The notes under the pieces: model-generated
The model's input: only the letters and a program-made list of their open reading frames with translations
Told to the model about the DNA's origin: nothing
Databases searched by the model: none
In this document: in pieces, positions 55,258 to 64,000 of the stretch
How positions within the stretch are numbered: position 1 is the stretch's first letter
Layout of the letters: each line of letters begins with the position of its first letter
NCBI RefSeq assembly: GCF_030265065.1
Contig: NC_080396.1
Coordinates: forward strand, 50,705,501-50,769,500
DNA from: Corythoichthys intestinalis
Taxonomy: Eukaryota; Chordata; Actinopteri; Syngnathiformes; Syngnathidae
Length of the DNA stretch: 64,000 nt
Direction of reading: 5' to 3'
Made by a program: the position numbers and the translations under genes

Positions 55258-56874
55258 CAAAAGTATTCGGCCCCCTTGAATCTTTCAACCTTTCGCCACA
55301 TTTCAGGCTTCAAACATAAAGATATGAAATTTAATTTTTTTGTCAAGAATCACCAAAAAGTGGGACACAATTGTGAAGTGGAACAACATTTATTGGATAA
55401 TTTAAACTTTTTTAACAAATAAACTGAAAAGTGGGGCGTGCAATATTATTCGGCCCCTTTACTTTCAGTGCAGCAAACTCACTCCAGAAGTTCAGTGAGG
55501 ATCTCTGAATGATCCAATGTTGTCCTAAATGACCGATGATGATAAATAGAATCCAAATGTGTGTAATCAAGTCTCCGTATAAATGCACCTGCTCTGTGAT
55601 AGTCTCAGGGTTCTGTTTAAAGTGCAGAGAGCATTATGAAAACCAAGGAACACACCAGGCAGGTCCGAGATACTGTTGTGGAGAAGTTTAAAGCCGGATT
55701 TGGATACAAAAAGATTTCCCAAGCTTTAAACATCTCGAGGAGCACTGTGCAAGCCATCATATTGAAATGGAAGGAGCATCAGACCACTGCAAATCTACCA
55801 AGACCCGGCCGTCCTTCCAAACTTTCTTCTCAAACAAGGAGAAAACTGATCAGAGATGCAGCCAAGAGGCCCATGATCACTCTGGATGAACTGCAGAGAT
55901 CTACAGCTGAGGTGGGAGAGTCTGTCCATAGGACAACAATCAGTCGTACACTGCACAAATCTGGCCTTTATGGAAGAGTGGCAAGAAGAAAGCCATTTCT
56001 CAAAGATATCCATAAAAAGTCTCGTTTAAAGTTTGCCACAAGCCACCTGGGAGACACACCAAACATGTGGAAGAAGGTGCTCTGGTCAGATGAAACCAAA
56101 ATTGAACTTTTTGGCCACAATGCAAAACGATATGTTTGGCGTAAAAGCAACACAGCTCATCACCCTGAACACACCATCCCCACTGTCAAACGTGGTGGTG
56201 GCAGCATCATGGTTTGGGCCTGCTTTTCTTCAGCAGGGACAGGGAAGATGGTTCAAATTGACGGGAAGATGGATGCAGCCAAATACAGGAACGTTCTGGA
56301 AGAAAACCTGTTGGTATCTGCACAAGACCTGAGACTGGGACGGAGATTTATCTTCCAACAGGACAATGATCCAAAACATAAAGCCAAATCTACAATGGAA
56401 TGGTTCAAAAATAAACGTATCCAGGTGTTAGAATGGCCAAGTCAAAGTCCAGACCTGAATCCAATCGAGAATCTGTGGAAAGAGCTGAAGACTGCTGTTC
56501 ACAAACACTCTCCATCCAACCTCACTGAGCTTGAGCTGTTTTGCAAGGAAGAATGGGCAAGAATGTCAGTCTCTCGATGTGCAAAACTGATAGAAACATA
56601 CCCCAAGCGACTTGCAGCTGTAATTTGAGCAAAAGGTGGCGCTACAAAGTATTAACGCAAGGGGGCCGAATAATATTGCACGCCCCACTTTTCAGTTTTT
56701 TATTTTTAAAAAAAATTTAAATTATCCAATAAATTTTGATCCACTTCACGATTGTGTCCCACTTGTTGTTGATTCTTGACAAAAAATTAAAATTTTATGT
56801 CTTTATGTTTGAAGCCTGAAATGTGGCGAAAGGTTGCAAGGTTCAAGGGGGCCGAATACTTTTGCAAGGCACTG
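55258..56874 (+). mobile_element. Tc1-like transposon copy C, nearly intact
   Basis: The ends CAGTGCCTTGCAAAAGTATT and AATACTTTTGCAAGGCACTG are exact inverted repeats between TA dinucleotides; the inverted repeats extend about 210 bp, with the GCAATATTATTCGGCCCC phrase near their inner edges. It is 1,617 bp. The family differs from copies A and B and resembles the Passport/PPTN type of flatfish Tc1 elements. The high match between the two long ends suggests recent activity. Confidence 0.95.
55636..56628 (+). CDS. Tc1-family DD34E transposase, almost full length
   Basis: One uninterrupted frame of 330 codons. The N-terminus holds paired-like helix-turn-helix motifs (KKISQALNISRSTVQAIIL, about 25-43) and a GRP-type AT-hook (PRPGRPSK, 55-62). 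Catalytic residues are D152 (WSDETKIEL), D243 (QQDNDPKH) and E278 (NPIENLW), with 34 residues between the last two. A glycine-rich box (RGGGS) is at about 186-190. The enzyme cuts and pastes the element at TA sites. The usual last ten residues are lost: TGA at 56626-56628 precedes GCAAAAGGTGGCGCTACAAA, which would otherwise encode the AKGGATKY-type end. Activity is therefore uncertain. Confidence 0.95.
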   Translation: MKTKEHTRQVRDTVVEKFKAGFGYKKISQALNISRSTVQAIILKWKEHQTTANLPRPGRPSKLSSQTRRKLIRDAAKRPMITLDELQRSTAEVGESVHRTTISRTLHKSGLYGRVARRKPFLKDIHKKSRLKFATSHLGDTPNMWKKVLWSDETKIELFGHNAKRYVWRKSNTAHHPEHTIPTVKRGGGSIMVWACFSSAGTGKMVQIDGKMDAAKYRNVLEENLLVSAQDLRLGRRFIFQQDNDPKHKAKSTMEWFKNKRIQVLEWPSQSPDLNPIENLWKELKTAVHKHSPSNLTELELFCKEEWARMSVSRCAKLIETYPKRLAAVI

Positions 56875-57366
56875 TATATAAAAGTTGAAAAGCAATCAAA
56901 TGAAAACAAAATAAAATAAAAAATAAAACAAAAATGAAAAAAAAAAAAAAAATTATAATGGGTCAAAATTGTTTTTCGAGCACCTTAGACGGTCATTTGT
57001 TTGCATATAATCAAAAAAAAAAAAAAAATTGGGGGGGGAAATATTTTTTAAAATGATTTTTTTTCTTTGACCGAAAATATTTTTTTTTTGATTGAAGCAA
57101 CTTTTCTTGGGGATTGAATGATTTAGACACAAATGTCCTAATCATAATATGGTCCAAACACAAAAAGGATTGCTTCAATCAAAGAAAACTTTTTCAATGA
57201 AAAATTAAGTGTTCAAATGCAAATTTTTCAATCTCAAATATTTTTTCGCATTCAAAAACTTTTTCAATGATTGAAATTTTTCTTTTTTTTTGATTGAAGT
57301 GATTTTCTTTTTTAAAATCTATATTTTTTTGAAGCAACTTGTTTTTTCATTGAATAATATAGACAC

Positions 57367-58784
57367 CAGTGGTGGACTTGGCAATTTTGGGGCCTAAGGC
57401 GAACATATCCAGGGGCCCTCTTCATGGGTCAGGGGTTAAAAAGGTGAGAAGGGTGTGGAGGAAATATATTCTGGTACACTAGGGCTGTCCTAAACGACAA
57501 ATTTTCTCCTGATTAGTCAGCTGACTAGTTTTACGATTAGTCGACTAAACTAATATATATATATATATATATTTTTACTAATTTAGCAATGACCTTTTTG
57601 ATGACGCTTATTAATTCACAAAACCATTTTGGAACACTTAAATTATTCATTAAAGTACAAATTATTAATTAATCACAAACATTGAGGTTAAATGCTGATA
57701 GAATTTACTAGTGCAAAAGAATGGAAAGTAAACTGATTCAGAACACTGACTTTGCCTTTCCAACAATATTCAAAACAATTCTTCAAAATAAAATTCTAGC
57801 ATTATTATTCTAGTATACTACTATATATAATAGTAGTATAATAATTATAATAATTATTCATTGCCAATCATATTTGTCATAATGAGTGTCATTTGAAAGC
57901 TATTCTTAGTGTAGAATCTGTAGTATTTACTCAACATATTATATTAATATATTATATATCTGAATTATGCGGGATTAACTCCAGAAATCGTTATTTATAT
58001 GACGAACATGACATGCCTTTATTTTGAAATATTCACCGGAGGTACGTTCGCTAAACCGCTAACCGAAAGCTTTACACTCCTTAACAAAACATTCTTCGCC
58101 ATTGCTTGATGTGTCACAAATATTTTATTTTTTTTTTCGTTAGCAAATGCTGTTAACCATCTGTTGAGTGCCATTTTATGACTGATTGGAACTGTACTGC
58201 ATTGTTTCGCCACAGGGTGTGCTGTCATGTATTTTATGTTCGGTGTGAAGAAGAAGAAAGTTAAAAGAGGCATTAGCGGTTTGTTCTCAACTTCTCCCGA
58301 CCCTCACTGCACTTTGGCTCTCATTGAGAGCACGTTCGCTCATGTGTTCGAAATAAACGGTAGCCGACATGCAAAGTAGCAAGTGAGCTGTAAAAATAGC
58401 GAGCTTAGTGGCGTGAAAAACGCGGGAGAGCTTAGTGAAGCTAATGAACAGCTAAGCGGAGCTATGCAATGCTAAGCGAAGCTAAACGGCGCTAAATAAA
58501 GCTAAGTGACTGATACTCAGTCCGTCGTCGTGGAACAGTCCATTGTAGTGCGTGTGTGTGGGGGAGAAATTATATAAATGCAGCATTCAAATGGCTTTCT
58601 TTTTTTGTTTTGTTATTTGTTTGGTATGCTGACATAATTATACATGACGAATAGTTGGGGGTGCTGCTGGCTCCGGTGGCCCAAGCCCTTGCATGTTGGG
58701 GCAAGGGCAGCTGGTTGGGGGCCCCCTACTGGTTGGGGGCCTAAGGTGATCGCCTACTTCGCCTGAATAGTAGATCCGCCTATG
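57367..58784. mobile_element. hAT-like element with 8-bp duplication ATAGACAC
   Basis: ATAGACAC at 57359-57366 and 58785-58792 is identical. The element begins CAGTGGTGGACTTGGC and ends TAGATCCGCCTATG, weakly inverted. Both arms share GGGGCCTAAGG(C/T)G near their edges. Inside lies another element fragment from 57480. At about 58400-58510 there is a run of short repeats of AGCTAAGCG/AGCTAAACG type. Confidence 0.65.
57480..57800. mobile_element. Fragment of the hAT family seen in GID8 intron 3
   Basis: The left end TAGGGCTGTCCTAAACGAC and following phrases (ACGATTAGTCGACTAA, CTTATTAATTCACAAAA) match 51458-51800. No right end or 8-bp duplication partner is visible, so it is truncated. It is nested inside 57367-58784. 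Confidence 0.65.
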
Positions 58785-59060
58785 ATAGACACAAATGTCC
58801 TAGCCAAACTGTGGCCCAAAAACACATCAACATTACTTCAATCAAAAAAGTTGCTTCAATCAAAAAAAAAAAACTTGACTTCAATTAAAAAAAAAAAAAA
58901 AAAATCAAAGAAAAATAGCTTTCATATCCATTTTTGGGGGCGGAGGGGGGAGTTTCAAATTTATTTTTGCATTCAAACACTTTTTTTTTAAATTGAAGCA
59001 ACATTTTTTTGGGGTTGAATAATAAAGACACAAATCTACCTACATATGGCTCCGCCCAGG

Positions 59061-59938
59061 GGATACCATTTTTGACTGGGGTAACTACATTAGCATGATA
59101 CCGGCGGGCATACCATATTCAATGGATGACAATCTTGGCGAAAAGTATTGCCTAAGCGGTCTGATTTAGAATTCCCCTCAAGAATGATGGGAAACAAAAA
59201 AACACTCATTGTCAATTTATGATTATGAATATTCTTGTAAGTTAATTTTATTGCTGACACTACGTTTCGGGGTCATCAACATGTTGTGCCGCCCCTGCCC
59301 CAAAAGTCAAACTCCGCCTATGGTCTCTCCATCGTGTGCTGGATCGTCCCGGGAGCCTCCCTCTGGTGGACATACTCGAAACACATCTAGTTAATGTTTT
59401 ATTTTTTTATATAGCTTAAAAATTCTTATTTAAAAATTTCTCAAACATCGTAAAGACGGAAAAGGGAATTAAAATGTTAAAATCTGCATTAATAATTTCA
59501 GTGTCATTGAATGTTTTTGTTTGTATTTGTTTTAATTTTGTTCAACATTGTATAATTCATAAATGTTTTTATTCATTATATGTCATCTCTTTATGAGGCA
59601 AAGTTTTATAAATCACAAAAAGTAACTATTTGCTCTATAAAAAGTTAATTCAAAATTTCATCAGTTATTTCGCCGTGGTTACTTCCTGGTTGAGCGACCT
59701 CTTCCTTCCGAACACTCAATGACGTGCAGGGTTTTTGAAAAAATGACACGTGGATTTCTCCAGCATTCAGTGACATCAGGACAGAATTTACCCTTTCCGG
59801 TCGCCAATTCTAGTCCCGGCTTTTCCTTGGCAAGATATGCGTCTCCGAACATCGACACTACACCGTGTCTTCCTGCCTTCTTTCCCGGGAAGAAACTGAT
59901 CAACTGTCGAGGCTGCCGCCAACATCATAACGCGTTGA
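59061..59938. other. Region upstream of SLC17A9
   Basis: 59080-59400 is repeat-like and shares inverted phrases with 39840-39960. 59640-59938 is less A/T-rich and contains CTTCCGAACACTC and CCTTTCCGG; it probably holds the SLC17A9 promoter and 5' UTR. A 114-codon frame here (59719-60063) lies in a different frame from the recognised exon and is probably not coding. Confidence 0.4.
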
Positions 59939-62900
59939 ATGGCAGTTATTCAAAAACATGGCAAGATTTATGGTCCAGATTTGCTCTGTCACAAGGAGAA
60001 CCATTCGGTCGAAAAGATCGGAGTCCCTGGATGTCACAAGAAGTGGACAGAACACAACAATAACTGGCCAAGGTAATGTTGGTAGATACATTTGGACATT
60101 TTGTACCGATTGTTGACTCTGATGAGCTACCCTCAAGCTAGCTGAACTTGCAGTCAAATAGTACTGTGGCAACTATTCCGCTTGTAACTACATTGCATTG
60201 ATTAAAACAAAAAGAGGCAGCTTCATCTCTGCTAGTTATTTGAGTTGAGAGCATGCGCTATGTTACTGTATGTACACTGTGTGAAAACGTAGATGTAACC
60301 CATGGAGAGGGGTCCAGCTGCGGCCCACAGTTCTCGCCAACCGCGCCCCCTGCCCCTGGTTTCAACGAATAATCAGAGCAAGCTTCGTCATCCGCCAATC
60401 GCGCCTTCTGCTTACAACGACCCTAACCCATGGAGGAAGTCGGCGTGATGTCACGATGACGTCATATTGCTTAGCAACGTGTCGCCATTTTGTGAAGGGG
60501 GCACGCACAGCTAAACAGCTGTAGACAAACGTTGTCTGACATATATTTCAGCTGTGTTTTGCATATTTTTTTTCATAAAAACATCTTAAACATGACTTTT
60601 TATTATCACGAGTCACTGCCGACGGACGCGAGGAAGCGGTAAAACTTTCCATTTTTTCCTCCTGAGTTTTTGGTTTCCGTAAACGTATGAAGAAAACATC
60701 CTTCATAAGTCGTCATGTCTAGAGTCGTTTCTACAAGTTTAAAAAAAGCAATGTGTAATTGGCATGTTCGTTTCTGAAAGATTACCTGAGAAAAGTAGCA
60801 CAAACTACATTGTTTCTATGCGAGGGCGGGTCTATAATGTCCCACTTCGGCTTTACTTCCGCTCTACGATGCGACGTCACGGTCTAAAAATAGCATGCGT
60901 GCGGTACCATTGGACACACTAACGAACTACTTTCAAGTCAAACTGAATTGCGAGCTGACGTGCAGCCATCAAAAGACATGATAGAAATTGCCAAAGTGTT
61001 ACATACAATTATAACAAAAGTCACTGTTAAATTTTAGTAATCATGATGTAATTGAAGATATAGACCCTACACACCTACATCACAAAATGACGTGTCGCTG
61101 TATCCGGCCACCATATTGTCCGTCATTTTTTTAGCCCTATTCTCAATGGTTTCAATTAGTCGTGCAATTTATAGAGCAATTCATGGAAGCCCCGGTGTTA
61201 TCTGACGCTGTAAACTCATTGGATGCGTTGCATAAAAGGCGTTATGTGGAAAAGCTTCAGTTTATCCATTCGCCAGATCCGTATTTGATGCCTAAATCGA
61301 TGTTTTTCGACCCGCTGTCTTTGCCCGTCTCTGCCCGACATCTGCTACCCTGATATTTACAACTATCTTGTCCACTCAAAATCAGCCTATTCTCACGAAA
61401 GTTTGAAAAACGTAAAGAGCTTGGAGGCTCATAAATACTTCGTTGCTGGTTGGGTGAAACAGGTCTTCGTCCACGAAAATTCGGCAGGAATCTATCTTGT
61501 GCTTGGGAAGGTGAGTTACGAAATTTTCAATTCAAAATCTTTTGTTCTTGCTAACATCCACTGTCAAGAGCAATGTATTTCATGTCATTTGTCAATTGAG
61601 CTAGGGCTTTTAATGTTTATATGGTTTAGCGATAGCACTCTCACTACATACATATATAATATGTAATAAATATGAAGTGCGGTAGCACTACTCCAGATTG
61701 TCCCTAGTTGAATTTATTTTTTGGCTTTTGACCTCAATAGTGAAATTGTAAATTAATTGTATGACACCTGTCTTATTATCCCCTTATAATTATATATTTT
61801 CAGGTAGTTCATTCACAACGTCTGAGTGTATGTTGTTGGCGATTAGCCTAGCAATGATCTTAATTGTGGTTGTTAGCCCAAAACCCTCTAAATATATATT
61901 AAATGCATCTTACCAGATATAAAATGACTACTACATAATCTGTGGTTATCGTTTGGAGCCCAGTTTTCTCGTCGAATTGCAGCAGCCCATCTCGCTCTCC
62001 TCTCTGGGTCTCTCGGAATCCGGTAGAACTTCAAGTCTCTCTGTCTGTCTTCTCTGTTATTGCAACCGACCGCCACACACGCCTTCACCATTTTGATTAT
62101 TAATGTTAACGAGCAGAAAAACACGCCATAATAGGAGGAATTTACGTAGCGGTAATGCATCAACAGTGACGAGTTGACGGACAATATGGTGCTGGGGCGT
62201 GGCTGTGACGTCATGTGAGTAGGGTCTATTGATTGTTCTATGATTGCACTAGGTTATATGTGACAATATTACCAATAAATTCATATTATTTTAAAAACTG
62301 AGTTTAATTTTTGTTTCATATTGCACGCTATATAAAATTTTGTAAGGTTAGGCAACAGTTTGTAAGGGCATACGTCAATATTTGTAAGATTGCCAATGGC
62401 CTCGGGTTGACAGGTATGCTAACCTTAACCCTAAAGACCAACCTAACCCCTTTTCAGCGTCATGGGACATGGAAGGCACCAAAAAGGGGCATGGTAGGAT
62501 GGGCGAGTACTACGGGTCACAACCCATGTTGCAAGTTGCCGATATTTAACCCTTTCATTCACAAATTAAAGTCTTCCCCTATCCCCCAAGGGCACTCAAT
62601 GAACTCATTGACTGCGCTAGACATCCAATCTATTTTCACTGGGTTAGTGAATGTTCGTTCATTCGCCCCTCCCACTCAAAATGGATTCGACGTTTAGCAC
62701 TCATTGGCGCTGAGAGCTGAGCAACCAGTCCTCCCCGTTTAAATGAATTGGACGTCTATCGCCGTCAATGGTATGCAATGAGTTAAATACAATCAAAAAG
62801 GAAAATCACTTAAGTTTTAAATGGGGCCATAATCAGTGTGTATTTCAATTTTTATTCATATTAATTCCGATATTTTAGTTCATATTCACATGGTGTTAAT

Positions 62901-64000
62901 TGATAAATGGTTTTATATAATTTATTCAGAACTGATGATAAATAAGAATAATAATGGCAGATAGTTTTTTTTATTTTTTTTTTATTTAATGACCAAAAAT
63001 AGTCACTTGCTCTACTGTATCAAGATTTAACAGTCTTAAGTGTGAACTTTTGAATTGCTCTCCGCTGTTGTGACCACTGTTCCTGAAAGGGCTATTTTGC
63101 CATGGTATACAGTATATTTTACATGTGCAAAATTTAAACTGCAATCCATCCTGTGCAGGTCAGTTGCGAGAGTGTGGACAGTGGTGCTCCTGCTTGGTAC
63201 GTGCCTCCTCTACTGTGCCCGGGTTGCAACGCCCATCTGTGCAGTCAGCATGGCGGAGAAGTTCAAATGGAGCAAACGGGAGTCTGGCATGGTCCTGGGC
63301 AGCTTCTTCTGGGGTTACTGCTTCACACAAGTTTTTGGAGGATATGTCAGTGACAGGTAAGTGTCAATGATCTATGAGATCTACCAGCTGATTCCGATCA
63401 AGGTATTGGCTACCTTTGTTGTAAATAATCCAGTCATTTTGCATCGAGAAAAACGGACCTGAAGAGGCCTGCCAGGATCTGTCCTTAAAACTAGAATTCT
63501 GTGGCATAAATCTTCGCTGTGTTCACAGGGTGGGTGGAGAAAAAGTCCTCCTACTCTCTGTTGCTGCATGGGGCTCCATTACTGCCTTCACTCCCATCTT
63601 GGCTCATTTCTGCTCCCAGCCGATCTTTTCCATGACACTCTCACGCTTTCTCATGGGCCTTTTACAAGGTAAACTAGCTTGATTGCACTATATGATACCC
63701 TAATTTTGACACCGAGGCTAATTTTGATAGGATGACTATGGCCAACTAGAATGTTGGGACAAACATTATTCAGTAGTTTGTCAAGTCCTACAAGTACAGT
63801 AGTTCTATTTACTCAGTCTAATCCTCAAACTGGTTTTCCCCCATTTACAAATAAAAATGAGTGTAACTCCTAGGTTCACACGATTCAACAAAAAAGACGT
63901 ACTGTAAAAGCAGGGCCGTGCAGAGACCGATGGAGGGGCAGGTGCTCATAGATCAAAGGGGCACATGAACAAGAGTTTAATACACCTTGTAACAACATAA
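59939..64000 (+). CDS. SLC17A9: SLC17A9, vesicular nucleotide transporter (VNUT), 5' part
   Basis: Coding exons in the window are 59939-60072, 63159-63356 and 63529-63668; the gene runs off the right edge. Exon 1 encodes 44 residues of cytoplasmic N-terminus (MAVIQKHGKIYGPD... ending KKWTEHNNNWP), starting at an ATG directly after an in-frame TGA, and splices in phase into RSVARVWTVV. Exon 2 holds the first membrane helix (VVLLLGTCLLYCARVATPIC) and SSFFWGY-like SFFWGYCFTQVFGG. Exon 3 continues VGGEKVLLLSVAAWGSIT to RFLMGLLQG, the MFS motif region. The family carries ATP into secretory vesicles using membrane potential and chloride. The neighbour GID8 is the same as in other vertebrates. Confidence 0.92.
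60073..61061. other. SLC17A9 intron 1, left part
   Basis: Contains a GC-richer stretch at 60300-60500 (CGCGCCCCCTGCCCC, GGCGTGATGTCACGATGACG) and a second CpG-containing stretch at 60830-60900. No exon of a known family besides the fragment at 60592. Possibly old transposon ends. Confidence 0.4.
60592..60642 (+). pseudogene. Short fragment resembling the start of an ISL2EU-type SWIM/YqaJ protein
   Basis: The frame reads MTFYYHESLPTDARKR then stops. The wording LPTDARKR resembles the start of the transposon-encoded protein whose next part (RRYVEKLQFIHSPDPYLMP) is read at 61229-61285. It may be a second, older copy of the same family upstream of 61062. Short and uncertain. Confidence 0.3.
61162..61510 (+). 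pseudogene. SWIM/YqaJ-type transposon protein, N-terminal fragment
   Basis: The first frame reads RRYVEKLQFIHSPDPYLMP to FFDPLSLPV; near 61330 it slips, and the next frame reads LPDICYPDIYNYLVHSKSAY, then KSLEAHKYFVAGWVKQVFVH, ending GIYLVLGK at a good donor (gtgagt) after 61510. The PDIYNYL and SLEAHKYFVAGWV phrases are typical of fish transposon-encoded SWIM/YqaJ proteins. No nuclease domain follows. The family call is from memory of such proteins. Confidence 0.55.
61915..62091 (-). pseudogene. THAP zinc-finger exon of a transposase
   Basis: Starting at ATG 62091-62089: MVKACVAVGCNNREDRQRDL, then FYRIPRDPERRARWAAAIRR and NWAPNDNHRLCSSHF. It has the THAP C2CH spacing (C-x4-C...C-x2-H), the invariant W and P, and ends at a consensus donor (gtaaga). 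The finger is unbroken, but no downstream transposase exon exists in the element. THAP domains are sequence-specific DNA binders used by P, Kolobok and ISL2EU transposases. Confidence 0.82.
62228..63158. repeat. SLC17A9 intron 1, right part, with dispersed repeat
   Basis: 62590-62790 holds a diverged copy of the dispersed repeat noted near 6610 (ACATCCAATCTATTTTCACT, GGACGTCTATCGCCGTCAAT). The rest is A/T-rich with no exon seen. Confidence 0.45.
63669..64000. other. SLC17A9 intron 3 and start of a truncated repeat
   Basis: No coding exon seen. From about 63911 (CAGGGCCGTGCAGAGACCG) the sequence looks like the left end of a fish hAT-type repeat, cut by the window edge. Confidence 0.4.

Larger units (their letters stand above)
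56875..59060. repeat. A/T-rich repeat region split by a hAT-like insertion
   Basis: Two arms, 56930-57366 and 58785-59060, share phrases (TTGAAGCAACTT, TAGACACAAATGTCCTA, TTGCTTCAATCAAA). Many imperfect, inverted copies of a TTGCTTCAAT/ATTGAAGCAA unit make it hairpin-prone. The insertion at 57367-58784 separates them. No genes. Confidence 0.55.
61062..62227. mobile_element. ISL2EU-like DNA transposon, internally deleted
   Basis: The left end AGACCCTACACACCTACAT and inverted right end ATGTGAGTAGGGTCT, with a further shared CACCATATTGTCCGTCA phrase about 45 bases in, bound 1,166 bp. Both sides carry AT, a 2-bp duplication. Inside, a THAP finger exon points left from the right end and a SWIM/YqaJ-type N-terminal fragment points right from the left end. 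That protein pair is what ISL2EU elements carry. The transposase core is absent. Confidence 0.65.

Noticed and set aside
59719-60063. 114-codon frame near the SLC17A9 start
   Set aside because: A different frame over the same bases joins in phase to the SLC17A9 exon 2; the 114-codon frame stops just before the donor and has no family match known to me.

Overview
This is vertebrate nuclear DNA, almost certainly from a teleost fish. Its genes have many exons with GT-AG (and two GC-AG) introns and give near full-length vertebrate proteins. It is dense in fish-type DNA transposons: Tc1 copies with TA target duplications, hAT-type elements with 8-bp duplications, BED and THAP zinc-finger remnants, and TA microsatellites. 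I cannot name the species.

Layout. (1) 155-11716, plus strand: ASB14, an ankyrin-repeat/SOCS-box substrate adaptor for a cullin-5 ubiquitin ligase. It has a TATA/MEF2-like promoter, nine coding exons and 597 codons. Its last exon, the SOCS box, is cut off from the rest by a Tc1 transposon that itself carries a foreign insert. (2) 15909-44216, minus strand: DNAH12, an inner-arm axonemal dynein heavy chain. I resolved 73 coding exons whose phases all agree, giving about 3,942 residues. (3) 49601-54012, plus strand: GID8, a scaffold subunit of the CTLH/GID ubiquitin ligase, four coding exons and 228 residues. (4) 59939 to beyond the window end, plus strand: SLC17A9, the vesicular nucleotide transporter. 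Its first coding exon is only 44 codons; three exons lie inside the window.

ASB14 and DNAH12 converge tail to tail; DNAH12 and GID8 diverge head to head. ASB14-DNAH12 and GID8-SLC17A9 are each known neighbour pairs in vertebrates (in human on 3p14.3 and 20q13.33), so the junction between them at about 44.5-49.2 kb is a synteny junction. The four genes do not form a pathway: two act in ubiquitination (different ligases), one in cilia and one in ATP storage.

Most of the remaining sequence is transposon-derived. Target-site duplications and inverted ends let me bound many elements exactly and read their insertion order: a solo LTR (1399-1965), TA-flanked elements (3147-4081, 12041-12951, 35555-36348), hAT-type elements (4965-5612, 32962-34558, 35645-36248, 51458-53072, 57367-58784), two copies of a family with 4-bp duplications (14642-15615, 17365-18319), a 9-bp-duplication element (46179-46680), Tc1 copies (8930-11488, 29624-31225, about 47320-48820, 55258-56874) and an ISL2EU-like element (61062-62227). 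I found no CRISPR array, no prokaryotic operon and no clearly new biological system. The most useful leads are the short SLC17A9 first exon, the nested insertions, the promoter motifs, the two GC-AG introns and the nearly intact Tc1 transposase.
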